Shown here: positions 17,306 through 26,738 of the stretch, piece after piece
How the letters are laid out: each line of letters starts with the position of its first letter
Position numbering within the stretch: the stretch's first letter is position 1
Assembly: GCA_038400315.1 (NCBI GenBank)
Contig: CP151667.1
Location: forward strand, 1,561,174-1,625,173
DNA: 64,000 bases
Source of the DNA: Isosphaeraceae bacterium EP7
GTDB lineage: Bacteria; Planctomycetota; Planctomycetia; Isosphaerales; Isosphaeraceae
Direction of reading: 5' to 3'
Made by a program: the position numbers and the translations under genes
Notes under the pieces: model-generated
Database searches by the model: none
What the model was told of the DNA's origin: nothing
What the model saw: only the letters and a program-made list of their open reading frames with translations

Positions 17306-17572
17306 TCAGGAGATGGCGCGCGGTCGGGCGGCGAAGAAGCCGAACGCGAGCACGATGATCGCGCCCAGGATGGACATGATCCAGCCGCCCGGCTGGTAGG
17401 GCGAGGTCCCGAGCTTGAGGGCGTAGGCGATGCCGCCACCGACCAGCGAGCCGATGACGCCCAGGATAATCGTGGAGCCGATCCCGAGGTCATCGGGTCC
17501 CGGGTGGATGGCTCGTCCGACGAGGCCGGCGATGAAGCCGAAGACCGTCCAGGCGATGAGACTCGTGATCAT
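17306..17572 (-). CDS. GlsB/YeaQ/YmgE family small membrane protein
   Basis: An 88-residue, three-helix hydrophobic protein with the family pattern: first helix SLIAWTVFGFIAGLVGRAI followed by HPGPDDLG, Gly-rich second helix STIILGVIGSLVGGGIAYAL and third helix IMSILGAIIVLAFGFF. These Gly-zipper proteins (transglycosylase-associated, Pfam Transgly_assoc) are general-stress membrane proteins of unknown mechanism. The ATG at 17572 is preceded by AAGGA. The gene is monocistronic, convergent with the DUF1501 gene and divergent from the dehydratase gene. Confidence 0.9.
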   Translation of the reverse strand: MITSLIAWTVFGFIAGLVGRAIHPGPDDLGIGSTIILGVIGSLVGGGIAYALKLGTSPYQPGGWIMSILGAIIVLAFGFFAARPRAIS

Positions 17573-17784
17573 CTGAGAAATCCTTGAAGCGGGACATGAC
17601 GACCGGGGGAAGTGGCCTCCCGGGGGAGTTCTTAGTCGCAATGTAATGCATCCCCTATGCCAATCTCGGGCGAAAGCAAGGGGGGCGTTGTGTGTGGGGC
17701 GTGATCCTGGTCTGATCGGGGAACGGCCGACCCACCTCGGGACGGTTGCCTCCGCTCCGACCCCCAGCCTCTTTGGATCCAGGG

Positions 17785-19773
17785 ATGCCCAACTCACGCA
17801 GCTCGCCGACGTTCGAGGAGATCGTGGAGACTCGCGACCCGTCCCTGTTCTCGGTCGCCACCAAGGCGGCCGGGCCGGCGGGGAGCCTGCCTTTGACCGA
17901 CGAGATGCTGCGGCAGTGGCCCTCGGGCGACCTGTTCGGTCTGAGCCAGGACGCGGGGATGGGGTGGGACCCCTCGTCGGTGAACCGCGACCAGTTCCTG
18001 ATCCTGAGCACCCAGGGGGGGATGCGTGCTGAGGACGGCAGCCCCATTGCGCTGGGGTATCACACGGGTCATTGGGAGATCGCACTGCTGGTGAAGGCGG
18101 CAGCTGAGGAGTTGCGCGCGCTGGGCCGACTGCCTTTTGCCGGGATGGTCAGCGATCCATGCGACGGGCGTTCGCAGGGGACCACCGGCATGATGGACAG
18201 CCTGCCGTACCGCAACGACGCCGCGATCGTCTTCCGCCGCCTGATCCGGTCGCTTCCCAGACGCAAGGGGGTCGTCGGCATCGCCACCTGCGACAAGGGG
18301 GCGCCGGCGATGCTGTTGGCGCTGGCGGGGTGCAAGGGGTTGCCCTCGGTGTTCGTGCCGGGCGGGGTCACGCTGCCCCCGGCCTGGGGCGAGGACGCCG
18401 GCAAGATCCAGACGATCGGGGCGCGGTACAGCCACGGCGAGATCTCGCTGGAAGAGGCCGCCGACATGGGTTGCCGGGCCTGCGCCAGCCCGGGGGGTGG
18501 CTGCCAGTTTTTGGGGACCGCCGCGACGGCGCAGGTGGTGGCCGAGGCCCTGGGCATGAGCCTGCCGCACTCGGCACTTGCCCCCTCAGGCCAGCCGATC
18601 TGGACCGATATGGCCCGGCGTTCGGCGCGGGCCGTGGTGGCGATGGCGCAGAAGGGGATTACGACGGCCTCGATCCTGACCGACGGGGCCATCCGCAACG
18701 CGATGGTGGTGCACGCGGCGTTCGGCGGTTCCACCAACCTGCTGCTGCACATCCCGGCGATCGCCTTCGCGGCGGGCCTGCGGCGGCCGACCTCGGCCGA
18801 CTGGCACGAGATCAACTGCAAGGTGCCGAGGCTCGTCTCGGTGCTGCCCAACGGGCCCGAGTCGCACCCCACCGTCCGCGCGTTCCTGGCCGGCGGTGTG
18901 CCCGAAGTCATGCTGCATCTCCGGCCGTTAGGGCTGCTGGATGAGGACGTCTCGACGGTTGCCGGCGTGCCGCTGGGCGCGGTGCTCGACTGGTGGGAGG
19001 CCAGCGAGCGGCGGCGGCGGAGCCGTGAGTGGCTGTTCGAACAGGACGGCGTCGAGCCCGACCGGGTCATCATGAGCCCGGACCAGGCCAGGGAGCGGGG
19101 CCTGACCAGCACGGTCACGTTCCCAACCGGAAACCTGGCGCCTGAAGGGTCGGTCATCAAGAGCACGTCCATCGACCCGAGCGTGGTCGATGGCGACGGT
19201 GTCTATCGCAAGCTGGGTCGGGCCAGGGTCTTCACCAAGGAGCGGGATGCGGTCGCGGCGATCAAGGGGCAGGGGGGCTTCAGCCCGATCGTCGGCGGCG
19301 AGGTGATCGTCCTGATCGGCCGGGGGCCGATGGGTGCCGGGATGGAGGAGATCTATCAGGTCACCTCAGCCTTGAAGTTCCTGCCGTTCGGCAAGCACGT
19401 CGCGGTGATCACCGACGCCAGATTCTCGGGCGTCTCGACCGGCGCCTGCGTCGGTCACGTCGGGCCGGAAGCCCTGGCGGGTGGGCCGGTGGGCAAGGTC
19501 CGCGACGGCGACCTGATCAGGATCGTGGTGGACAGGCTGAAGCTGGAAGGGACGGTTGACCTCGTGGGGGCGGATGGTGTCGAGTTCGGTGCAGAGCGCG
19601 GGGCCTTTGTTCTGGCAGGCCGGGCAGCGCATCCAGACCTGGCCCCGGACCCCGACCTGCCCGACGACACCCGGCTCTGGGCGGCGCTCCAGGCCGTCGG
19701 CGGCGGCACCTGGGGGGGCTGCGTCTACGACCCCGATGCCATCATCGACAGGCTCAACCGGGGACGAGGCTGA
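17785..19773 (+). CDS. yjhG: YjhG/YagF-type sugar-acid dehydratase (IlvD/Edd family)
   Basis: A 662-residue cytoplasmic dehydratase that matches the Escherichia coli YjhG/YagF branch of the IlvD/Edd family along its whole length: GELPLT-like [124 protein letters not shown]. The three conserved Cys (in DPCDG, ATCDKG and GGGCQF) are expected ligands of an Fe-S cluster. YjhG and YagF dehydrate D-xylonate to 2-keto-3-deoxy-xylonate, and this enzyme probably acts on an aldonic acid. No sugar-acid transporter or aldolase lies beside it. Its last 20 bases overlap the convergent EEP-family gene. Confidence 0.9.
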   Translation: MPNSRSSPTFEEIVETRDPSLFSVATKAAGPAGSLPLTDEMLRQWPSGDLFGLSQDAGMGWDPSSVNRDQFLILSTQGGMRAEDGSPIALGYHTGHWEIALLVKAAAEELRALGRLPFAGMVSDPCDGRSQGTTGMMDSLPYRNDAAIVFRRLIRSLPRRKGVVGIATCDKGAPAMLLALAGCKGLPSVFVPGGVTLPPAWGEDAGKIQTIGARYSHGEISLEEAADMGCRACASPGGGCQFLGTAATAQVVAEALGMSLPHSALAPSGQPIWTDMARRSARAVVAMAQKGITTASILTDGAIRNAMVVHAAFGGSTNLLLHIPAIAFAAGLRRPTSADWHEINCKVPRLVSVLPNGPESHPTVRAFLAGGVPEVMLHLRPLGLLDEDVSTVAGVPLGAVLDWWEASERRRRSREWLFEQDGVEPDRVIMSPDQARERGLTSTVTFPTGNLAPEGSVIKSTSIDPSVVDGDGVYRKLGRARVFTKERDAVAAIKGQGGFSPIVGGEVIVLIGRGPMGAGMEEIYQVTSALKFLPFGKHVAVITDARFSGVSTGACVGHVGPEALAGGPVGKVRDGDLIRIVVDRLKLEGTVDLVGADGVEFGAERGAFVLAGRAAHPDLAPDPDLPDDTRLWAALQAVGGGTWGGCVYDPDAIIDRLNRGRG

Positions 19774-20473
19774 AGTCGATCCGCAACGGGAGGTGGTCGC
19801 TGGCCCGGCGCGATCCGTGGGTCTTGACGATCTGGGCGTGGTCGACGTTGATCGCGCCCCGAGTGAATGCCTTATCGAGCGAGCCCATGGCCATCCAGGC
19901 GGGGAACGACCGGAAACGGCTGGGGGGTGCGGTCACCTGGCTGAACCCTTGGTGGGCGAACGGGCCTCTCGTCAGGGTGTTCCTCCAGTCATTGAAGTCG
20001 CCGATGATCAAGGTCGGCAGGTGGGCGGATTCCAGGAAGAGGGGGTGATTCAGCAGGTGGGCGGCCTGCCAGTGGCGTTCCTTCTCGGCCAGGCCGAGGT
20101 GCCAGTGAACCAGGTGAAAGTTTCCCTGAGGGGTGTCGATGACGACGAGTTGGGCACCCCTCGGCTTGCGACGGCCGAGCTTGAGCGAGACTTGATGCGA
20201 CGTCAGGACGGGCCAGCGGGTGACGATCAGATTGCCATAACCCCCTTCCAGCTTGGGCACATTGAGCTGGTACAGGAGGGTACTGTTCTTCAAAGTCTCG
20301 GCGATGAGCCGCGGCTGATCGTCGTGCCTCGAGCGGCGGACGTTGAGGTCCACCTCCTGGAGGCAGGCGATGTCGGGCTCCTCATGCTCGATGACCTTCA
20401 GGATGCGTTCGAGGCGGTATCGGCGGTCTCGGCCGCCGACCCCTTTGTGAATGTTGTAGCTCAGAAGTCGCAT
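19754..20473 (-). CDS. Endonuclease/exonuclease/phosphatase (EEP) family protein
   Basis: A 239-residue protein with no signal peptide that carries the EEP metal-dependent hydrolase motifs in order: LSYNIHKG at the N-terminus (Asn ligand), [10 protein letters not shown] (catalytic Glu), HLVHWHLG (His strand), LIIGDFNDW (Asp and Asn ligands) and SLDKAF, then [10 protein letters not shown] (final Asp-His pair). The family includes AP endonucleases, nucleases and sphingomyelinase-like phosphodiesterases, so the substrate cannot be assigned. The 3' end overlaps the dehydratase gene end by 20 bases in a convergent arrangement. Confidence 0.88.
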   Translation of the reverse strand: MRLLSYNIHKGVGGRDRRYRLERILKVIEHEEPDIACLQEVDLNVRRSRHDDQPRLIAETLKNSTLLYQLNVPKLEGGYGNLIVTRWPVLTSHQVSLKLGRRKPRGAQLVVIDTPQGNFHLVHWHLGLAEKERHWQAAHLLNHPLFLESAHLPTLIIGDFNDWRNTLTRGPFAHQGFSQVTAPPSRFRSFPAWMAMGSLDKAFTRGAINVDHAQIVKTHGSRRASDHLPLRIDFSLVPG

Positions 20474-20566
20474 CGACGGCGCCGTGATCGAGGTAGATTG
20501 GCCTGTTTGGAGCGGATGATGCCCCGGATCGGCTCATCATAGCGTCCCAGGAGACTCGATGCCGGC

Positions 20567-21178
20567 CTAGGCCGCGAGATCCGAGGTTTGGTCGACTTCC
20601 GACAGCAACCGGTCGCGGTCCAGGTCCCCCTTGATCGAGCCGTCCAGCACCTCAGAAGGGTGCCAGGCGGTCGGCAGGCGGTCCTTCAATGCGACGCTGA
20701 TGCCGCGGAGGGCCAGCAGGTGCGAGACGGCGCGGAAGACGAACCAGTAGCCGATCAGATTCGGGCCGGGGAACGGGGCGAGCAGCAGCGATAGGGGCGC
20801 CAGCAGCAGGTTTGCCACCAGCCAGATCGTGTGCGAGATTCGCCGACGCCGCAGGTAGGTGTTCCATGCCTGCCTGGCCTCGATCTCGGTCATCGCCGAA
20901 GGGTGGTGGATGGCCAGTTCCTGGGCCAGCCGGAGGTTCGTGAGCATCGACTCGTCCGACGGGATCAGCCCGTGCAGCCAGTCCCAGGTCTTCGCAAGTC
21001 CTTTGCCAACACCCTTCTTCGACTTGCGGATGGCGTCCCGGGCGGCGCGAAATTTATCCTCCACCCAGCCACGCGCGGCCCCCTTGCGCGACTCGTTCAG
21101 GGCCCTCTCTGAGTGGTTGAGCCCTTCGGAGTGGAACGCGGTGCCGACCACTTCGACTCGGTAGACGTAGATCTTCAT
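20567..21178 (-). CDS. Putative mitochondrial K+/H+ exchange-related family (Mit_KHE1-like) membrane protein
   Basis: A 203-residue protein with a soluble N-terminal half, rich in charged residues (RKGAARGWVEDKFRAARDAI, KSKKGVGKGLAKTWDWLHGL). A hydrophobic hairpin at about 120-165 follows (WLVANLLLAPLSLLLAPF, then PGPNLIGYWFVFRAVSHLLA). The PGPN...YW..FRA.SH..AL pattern recalls the Mit_KHE1 family described from yeast, implicated in mitochondrial K+/H+ exchange. This is a family resemblance from memory, not a search result. GAGGTGG precedes the ATG by six bases. It may contribute to ion homeostasis alongside the upstream cardiolipin synthase gene on the same strand. Confidence 0.55.
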   Translation of the reverse strand: MKIYVYRVEVVGTAFHSEGLNHSERALNESRKGAARGWVEDKFRAARDAIRKSKKGVGKGLAKTWDWLHGLIPSDESMLTNLRLAQELAIHHPSAMTEIEARQAWNTYLRRRRISHTIWLVANLLLAPLSLLLAPFPGPNLIGYWFVFRAVSHLLALRGISVALKDRLPTAWHPSEVLDGSIKGDLDRDRLLSEVDQTSDLAA

Positions 21179-21285
21179 GCGACCACCTCGACGAAGTTCG
21201 GGGCCAACTGTTGCGGGCGATCGACGCGCCCCATTAATACGACGGTTCCATGATCTAGTTCGGCCACGAGTTTCGTTTCTTCGGC

Positions 21286-22815
21286 TTACAGGTAAGGGAA
21301 GAAGAGGCCGGCGGCTCCGTCCCTTAACTTGGCCGGCAGCGACCTCTGCCTGATTGAATCAAGCGTCACGGCTTCGGCCGACTGCTTGTGCGCCGACAAG
21401 ATCTTGAGCAGTTTCGAGGCCAATTCGGGGCAGTAGCACTCCAGGTTCAGCTCGAAGTTGAGTCGGAGGCTCCGAGGGTCGAGGTTTGCCGAGCCCAGGA
21501 AGGTCCACGAGCCGTCGACGACCATCAGCTTGGTATGGTCGAATGGCGGGCTGGTCCACCAGACGCGGCAGCCCCCTTCCAGGACCTGCTCGATCAATGA
21601 GGTTGAAGCCCACTTCACGAAGGCCAGATTGTTTTGGGAGGGGAGCAAGATATCGACCTCGACGCCCCTCATGGCGGTGACCTGGAGCGCCGAGATCAGG
21701 GCTTCGTCGGGCAGGAAATAGGGGGTCACCAGCAGGACCGATCTCCGGGCCTCACCCAGGCCGCCCAGGATCATGTTCTGGAGCGGGTCGGTGTCGTTGT
21801 CGGGCCCGTCCATCACGGCGCGGCTGAAGACGGAGCCTTCCTTCTCCAGTCGAGGGAACCAGCCTTCGCCGCGGAGGATCTCACCGGTCGTGAAGCTCCA
21901 GTCGTCGGCGAAGACGCGCTGGAGGGTCTTGACGATCGGGCCCTGGACGCGGAAGTGGAGGTCTCGCTTGAGTTTGGGCGGATCAAGACTCTCCTGGTAA
22001 TCGGCCAGGATGTTCATCCCGCCCGTGAAAGCGATCGACCCATCGACGACCATGATCTTGCGATGGTTCCGCAGGTTGAAGAACGGCAGTCGCAACGGCG
22101 TGGACGTCGGCAGGAAGGCGGCGTGCTTGATGTCGGTCGATTTCAGGACCTTCAGGATCGTCGGCCAGTTGTAGCGAGCCCCGACGTCGTCGACCAGGAC
22201 GCGGACCTCGACCCCACGGTCGACGGCCCGCTGGAGGGCCCCCACGAATTGCTTGCCGGCGTCGTCGTTGTTGAACAGATACGAGCAGAGCGAGACGGTC
22301 CGGGAGGCCCCTTCGATGGCGGCCAGCATGGCCGGATAGGTCTCGTCGCCGCTTTCCAGCGGCTCGATCTGGTTCCCCTGGAGCAGCGGCAGGTTCGTCA
22401 CGCTGCCGCCCAGATGTTCGAGCGAGCGGAGCTGCCAGTCCTCGGGCGTCTTGGCCGACCTCGGTTCGACCGGCTCGGCCATCTCGGCGAAGTTCTGGAC
22501 CTTCAGCTTGCGTCTCTGCTGGAGGCTACGCCCCCTCCGGTTAATTCGATTGATGCCGAGCATGACATAAAGGACCGTGCCGATGATCGGCGAGAGCCAG
22601 ATGAGGCCGATCCAGCTGACCGCCGATCGCGGGTTGCGCTTGGTCAGCAAGACGTGCCCGCTGGCAATGAGACTGACGACGATATCCAGCAGCGTGACGA
22701 GAATTCCGAACCACGTTGAGATCTCGAAGCGGATGTTGGGAATTTGGAACACTTCAACCTCACCATCGACAATCAACGCCGCGGCCGGCACCGGCAGTCC
22801 GCCTCGAAGGGTCAT
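21286..22815 (-). CDS. cls: Cardiolipin synthase (phospholipase D superfamily)
   Basis: A 509-residue membrane enzyme. Two N-terminal transmembrane helices (about 33-54, LVTLLDIVVSLIASGHVLL; about 66-86, VSWIGLIWLSPIIGTVLYVML) precede two PLD domains with complete HKD motifs: NHRKIMVVDGSIAFTGGMN and DHTKLMVVDGSWTFLGSANLD. Bacterial Cls condenses two phosphatidylglycerol molecules, or related donors, to cardiolipin. The length and the order helix-helix-PLD-PLD are standard for ClsA-type enzymes. GGGAGG eleven bases before the ATG supports the start. It lies on the same strand as the K+/H+-related gene, 107 bases upstream of it. Confidence 0.93.
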   Translation of the reverse strand: MTLRGGLPVPAAALIVDGEVEVFQIPNIRFEISTWFGILVTLLDIVVSLIASGHVLLTKRNPRSAVSWIGLIWLSPIIGTVLYVMLGINRINRRGRSLQQRRKLKVQNFAEMAEPVEPRSAKTPEDWQLRSLEHLGGSVTNLPLLQGNQIEPLESGDETYPAMLAAIEGASRTVSLCSYLFNNDDAGKQFVGALQRAVDRGVEVRVLVDDVGARYNWPTILKVLKSTDIKHAAFLPTSTPLRLPFFNLRNHRKIMVVDGSIAFTGGMNILADYQESLDPPKLKRDLHFRVQGPIVKTLQRVFADDWSFTTGEILRGEGWFPRLEKEGSVFSRAVMDGPDNDTDPLQNMILGGLGEARRSVLLVTPYFLPDEALISALQVTAMRGVEVDILLPSQNNLAFVKWASTSLIEQVLEGGCRVWWTSPPFDHTKLMVVDGSWTFLGSANLDPRSLRLNFELNLECYCPELASKLLKILSAHKQSAEAVTLDSIRQRSLPAKLRDGAAGLFFPYL

Positions 22816-23287
22816 TCTACAGTAGACCTCCCGCCGTCGCTGTCCTCCGACGCAAACCGAGAAACAAACACGAGATCGGAGGCGCCGGGTTCGTTTCGAA
22901 ATCTTCGTTCGAGCGATCGGAACGAACCCATCTGCCAGATCGAAATGCCCTATCCCAGACGCAATGTCTTTGTATGCTCGAGAGGCGGACCAATTCGGGA
23001 GTGAACACTCACCGACCTAGGTTGAGAAATTCGCGAATCCCTCATGAATACCATCGTTCGAACTGGCGATTTTCTCCCTAGAACTTGAGGAAATTTCCAA
23101 ACTTTTGCTCAGTCTTGACATAACCACTGATTTAGACATGGCTTAAAACTTTGTCGTTCGGCCGAATCATGCCGCCCCCGCTCTGGCTCTTGCATGGGCG
23201 AGCGGGAAGGCTTACTCTCCGACTGTTGTCATTGGAAGGAGCGTGGGCCCCGAGTGTTCCTCGCCGCGAGAATTGCGAGTTCCACCG
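22816..23287. other. 472-base intergenic region without a supported gene
   Basis: Divergent spacer between cls and the plus-strand membrane protein gene. It is visibly less GC-rich than the flanking genes, notably 22850-23160. A TTGACA occurs at 23115-23120 but no -10 hexamer stands at a usable distance. I see no RNA gene or conserved peptide here. Confidence 0.5.
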
Positions 23288-23794
23288 ATGGTGCAGACCG
23301 AGGCTACCGACGTTGTCCGGCGGACTTCCTTGGTTCGGTCGATGATCCTCATCGCGATCTTCGCCGCAGACATGGCATTCCTGCGCTCCATCGAAGTTCG
23401 GGCGCTTCCCGATCCCGGAATTATGGTGATGGTGATCGTGCTGGAGGTCGGGCTCTGGCGTAAGACGGCTCGACGAGCGCGAATCGTGCCGGAGTGGGTG
23501 GGCTTTCAGCTCGCGGGATGGGCTTACGTGGCCGTCCTCGTCATCTATGCCAGGCCGATCAGGCTGTTGTCGGCCCAATTCTTCCTGAGGGTGATTCTGG
23601 GCAGCCCGGTCTTCATGGACAACCGGCAGCGCTGGGCCTTCTTCGCGATCTCATGGGGGGGGCAGTTGGCGATCGCGCTGAGCCTGGCCATGCTGGGCGG
23701 GTTTATCGCTGGCCGGTTGTGGGAGCTGATCGGGAGCCCTGAATCCATCGAGGCGATCCGGGAGCGAGAGACGCCCCTCGATGCGCTGGGCTGA
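23288..23794 (+). CDS. Four-helix membrane protein, function unknown
   Basis: A 168-residue hydrophobic protein with four likely transmembrane helices (MILIAIFAADMAFL; GIMVMVIVLEVGLW; GFQLAGWAYVAVLVIYA; AFFAISWGGQLAIALSLAML) and a charged C-terminal tail (ESIEAIRERETPLDALG). I do not recognise the family. The ATG at 23288 lacks a good ribosome binding site. An upstream GTG at 23243 follows GGAAGGAGC almost directly, so the start is unsure. The coding pattern fits the local gene style, but the gene has no partner on its strand. Confidence 0.6.
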   Translation: MVQTEATDVVRRTSLVRSMILIAIFAADMAFLRSIEVRALPDPGIMVMVIVLEVGLWRKTARRARIVPEWVGFQLAGWAYVAVLVIYARPIRLLSAQFFLRVILGSPVFMDNRQRWAFFAISWGGQLAIALSLAMLGGFIAGRLWELIGSPESIEAIRERETPLDALG

Positions 23795-23913
23795 CGGGAC
23801 CAACCGGAGTTCTGTCGCCGACCGCAGGTCAGGGCCCGGCGATCGGCAACGGAGTCTCATCTCGGTCAGACACGAGCCGGAGGCTCGGACCTCGTCGAGC
23901 GGGTCTGCGACGG

Positions 23914-24465
23914 TTAGACCACGGACCTGCGGAGTCGCCAGAAGGCCAGGGCGAGCAAACCCAGGCCGCCGCTGACGATCGATGAGGGTTCGGGCACGAC
24001 GGTGGTCGCGATCGTCACCGTGCCGGATCCGCTGCCGTTGGGCAGACCCGCGAACGAATTGATGTCGATGATCGCGGCGTAGGTGCCCGGGATGAGTGAC
24101 AGGCCGGGGTCTGTATAGACCTGGTCGCCGTAGAAGTTCAGGGTGTTGCCGTCGTCGAAGTTGAGGTCGAAGAGGCCCCCAGGCTCGAGCGGGAAGAATT
24201 CGACGCTCGACAGCGTCGTGTTCACCAACGACCCGTCGAGGAAGTACTGGAAATTGAACGCCGTCGAGGTCGGATTCGCATCAAGCGGGTCGGGCACGTC
24301 GAAGGAGAAGGACCAGAGGCTACCCGGGGCCGAGTAGTCCGACACCGGTGCGTCGGCGCCCCAGGTCCCCGACCCCGAGATCGTGACGAGGTCGGCCCGG
24401 GCGGCCGTTTGCGCGAAGAGCACGCATGCGCATGCCGCGGCGATCGAAAATGCTCTTATTTTCAT
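23914..24465 (-). CDS. PEP-CTERM sorting-domain secreted protein
   Basis: A 183-residue exported protein with a signal peptide (RAFSIAAACACVLFAQTAARA) and a beta-rich body (TISGSGTWGADAPVSDY, LWSFSFDVPDPLDAN). It ends in a textbook PEP-CTERM tail: VVPEPSSIVSGGLG, a hydrophobic stretch LGLLALAFW and the basic RLRRSVV. PEP-CTERM proteins are processed by an exosortase and linked to exopolysaccharide production, but no exosortase gene is in this window. The start at 24465 puts the signal peptide directly at the N-terminus. The gene diverges from the LEPR-XLL protein gene. Confidence 0.9.
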   Translation of the reverse strand: MKIRAFSIAAACACVLFAQTAARADLVTISGSGTWGADAPVSDYSAPGSLWSFSFDVPDPLDANPTSTAFNFQYFLDGSLVNTTLSSVEFFPLEPGGLFDLNFDDGNTLNFYGDQVYTDPGLSLIPGTYAAIIDINSFAGLPNGSGSGTVTIATTVVPEPSSIVSGGLGLLALAFWRLRRSVV

Positions 24466-24925
24466 GTCACAATGTCCCCGAGTTGGGATGGCGGGGCCTC
24501 TTCGTGCATCCCGAGATCGATCGAAGCGTATGGGTTCGGGAGAGTATGGGACGGCCTGGAAGGCCCGGTCAACAGATTCCCTAGATAGACATCGATTCGT
24601 CCCATTTGGGGGACATATCTTGACACGCAAACGCATAAGCCTGATTAAGCCGGTTGTTCATTTGGGCCCCTGGCAAGGGGGAAGGGCCTTGCCCCAACGG
24701 ATTCCGCGTGCTGATAATCCCCGTTCAGCTCGGCCGCATCGACCGCCGGCCGACGCATCTCTTCCCCTCCGAAACCGCCGGGAATCGACCGCGGAATCAG
24801 TCCGTATCAATGAATGTCTTCGTCAATGCGGCAGGCCGTCCGGCCTCCCGGAAGGCCCGTCGGCACGAGTCAGAGATTCGGAAACGATCGAACACACCCG
24901 CTAAGGGTCAGCCGGGGAACACATC
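24466..24925. other. 460-base divergent intergenic region between two surface-protein genes
   Basis: Separates the PEP-CTERM gene (minus) from the LEPR-XLL propeller gene (plus) and must hold both promoters. TTGACA at 24620-24625 faces the plus-strand gene, but the best -10 at 17 bases is only GATTAA. No RNA gene or peptide is supported. Confidence 0.45.
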
Positions 24926-26596
24926 ATGATGCCTTCAGCTTCGGGCAGGGTGAGTCTGGCGGGTCGAAGATCAACCGGGTCAAAGCGCGGGCGAAGGCCG
25001 GGGGTCGAGACGCTCGAGGGGCGGCAGATGCTCGCCGCGGACATCAGCGTCGGCGGCGATCCCATCGTCCACCCCGCCGATTTCCGGATCACGACCTTCG
25101 CCAGCGGGCTCAACTATCCGCACGGCTTGCAGGCGCTGCCCGACGGCTCGATGCTCGTGGCCGTGAACAATCCCAATAACGGGGGCGCCAACATCTTCGA
25201 CTCGACCGGTGCGCTGCTCCGGTTCGTCGACGCGAACGGCGACGGCGTGGCCGACGGCGCGGGCAAAGTCCTCTTCGACGGCTTGCCGGGGCCGGTGACC
25301 GCGGTCAAGCAGGTGGGCCACTTCATCGCCGTGACGAGCAGCCCGGCGGGCGGAGAAAAGATCTCGTTCCTGCGTGTGGGCAGCACCCCGGCCGCCCCGT
25401 TGAAGCTGGTCGGCAGCATCAATTTCAACTTCGGCGACCCGAGCTGGGAGCACACGACCTTCGCCCTGGCGACACGCCCGACCCCGGGCCAACCGGGGAA
25501 TTACGACCTCTTCTTCAACATCGGCTCGCAGCTCAATGGTGTGGTGATCGGCAGTAATGGTCAGGTCACGCTCGACGCCAACGGGAACCCGATCCCGCAG
25601 CCCACGCTGGGGACGGTGCAGGCCACAGGCCTGCTCTCGGCCACGCTCAATGGGGATGCGATCCACATGGTGACGGTCCGCGACGTGCGGGGCACCCCGC
25701 GCCTCGTGAATCTCAGGCAGGTCGCCTCAGGCCTGCGCAACGCGGCGAGCATGTCCGTCGATCCGAAGACGGGCGACCTCTGGCTGGCTGACAATGGGAT
25801 CGACGGGAACGAAGGCAGCAACGCGGCCTGGAGCACCGACGAGCTCGACAAGGTCCCCGCCGCCGAGATCGGCAAGGTCGTCCAGAATTTCGGATTCCCC
25901 TACAGCTACGTGAAGACGGTCGACCATCCGGGTGACCCGGTCACGGTCGTCAACCCGACCTTCGGCGTCCAGCCGGTGATCGCCTTCCAGCCCATCCCCG
26001 ACGCGGCCGGGACACCGGCCGGTTCCCAGAGTGAAGGGGCCTCGGGCTTCGCGCTCTCACCTTCCGGGTTCCCGGTCGGCCTGAATCAAGGGGTCTTCAT
26101 CGGGTTCCACGGCAAGTTCAACCAGGGGGGGACTGATAATGAGGAGAATCCGCTCGTCTTTGCCAATCCCATCACGGGTCACTATTTCGACTTCATCAGC
26201 AACGACCTGACCAACATCGGCCACCTCGACGAGCTCTTCTCGACCAGCGACTCCCTCTTCGTGGCCGATCTGTCCTCCTCCGGAGATCTCTTCAGCCCGA
26301 CCGGTGTGGGCGACGGGAAGATTTACCAGATCAAGGCGATCCCACAGCCCAGCATTGTGGCCAGGGCCGCGGCGATCGCCCCAGTCTCGAGTGCAAAGAA
26401 GACACCGGTCGCGCCGAAGCTGAACACGTCCGGGATCATCCTCCCGGTCGTTCCTGGCACCGTACCCCCGGCCAAAAGCCAGCCAGTCGCCGTCCGGATT
26501 GCGCCGGTCCCGCCGAAGGTCGTGCGCTCGAACGTCTCGACCCAGGTCAAGGACAGGCTGCCTCGCCAGGGGACGACGGACACTGACCTCCCCTGA
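24926..26596 (+). CDS. LEPR-XLL-type surface protein with sorbosone-dehydrogenase-like propeller
   Basis: A 556-residue protein with a basic N-terminus (LAGRRSTGSKRGRRPGVETL) running into LEGRQMLAA, the planctomycete LEPR-XLL motif that stands in for a classical signal peptide in many of their secreted proteins. The rest looks like a TIGR03118/sorbosone-dehydrogenase-type beta-propeller: ITTFASGLNYPHGLQALPDG near 53, then VDANGDGVADGAG, LRNAASMSVDPKTGDLWLADNG, VFIGFHGKFNQGG and GDGKIYQIKAI. A Pro/Ala/Val-rich tail follows (about 480-556). The quinoprotein activity is not verified, and a Ca-binding or structural role is possible. GGGGAA lies upstream of the ATG, and a second ATG follows directly. 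Confidence 0.85.
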   Translation: MMPSASGRVSLAGRRSTGSKRGRRPGVETLEGRQMLAADISVGGDPIVHPADFRITTFASGLNYPHGLQALPDGSMLVAVNNPNNGGANIFDSTGALLRFVDANGDGVADGAGKVLFDGLPGPVTAVKQVGHFIAVTSSPAGGEKISFLRVGSTPAAPLKLVGSINFNFGDPSWEHTTFALATRPTPGQPGNYDLFFNIGSQLNGVVIGSNGQVTLDANGNPIPQPTLGTVQATGLLSATLNGDAIHMVTVRDVRGTPRLVNLRQVASGLRNAASMSVDPKTGDLWLADNGIDGNEGSNAAWSTDELDKVPAAEIGKVVQNFGFPYSYVKTVDHPGDPVTVVNPTFGVQPVIAFQPIPDAAGTPAGSQSEGASGFALSPSGFPVGLNQGVFIGFHGKFNQGGTDNEENPLVFANPITGHYFDFISNDLTNIGHLDELFSTSDSLFVADLSSSGDLFSPTGVGDGKIYQIKAIPQPSIVARAAAIAPVSSAKKTPVAPKLNTSGIILPVVPGTVPPAKSQPVAVRIAPVPPKVVRSNVSTQVKDRLPRQGTTDTDLP

Positions 26597-26654
26597 AGCA
26601 AGTCTCGGAAGGACTGCCACACAACGGTTCCCCTGAGTCTCCGGAAGGTCGACG

Positions 26655-26694
26655 ACGACGGGCTCCTCCTCTTTTTTGAGGAGGAGCCCGTCGT
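26655..26694. terminator. Hairpin terminator between convergent genes
   Basis: A 17-bp perfect stem (26655-26671 with 26678-26694) closes a six-base TTTTTT loop. It lies 59 bases past the end of the LEPR-XLL gene and 45 bases past the end of the opposing membrane protein gene, so it can serve both strands. There is no U-tract tail. Confidence 0.75.
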
Positions 26695-26738
26695 TGAATT
26701 TCGATCGCGGAACGAGCGAGGAAATGAACTCCTCCGAG

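Noticed and set aside
23115-23138. TTGACA as promoter of the membrane protein gene
   Set aside because: No -10 hexamer at 15-19 bases; the nearest AT-rich candidates have unusable spacing.
24620-24648. TTGACA-N17-GATTAA as a promoter of the LEPR-XLL gene
   Set aside because: The -10 matches only 3/6 and the distance to the gene is nearly 300 bases.
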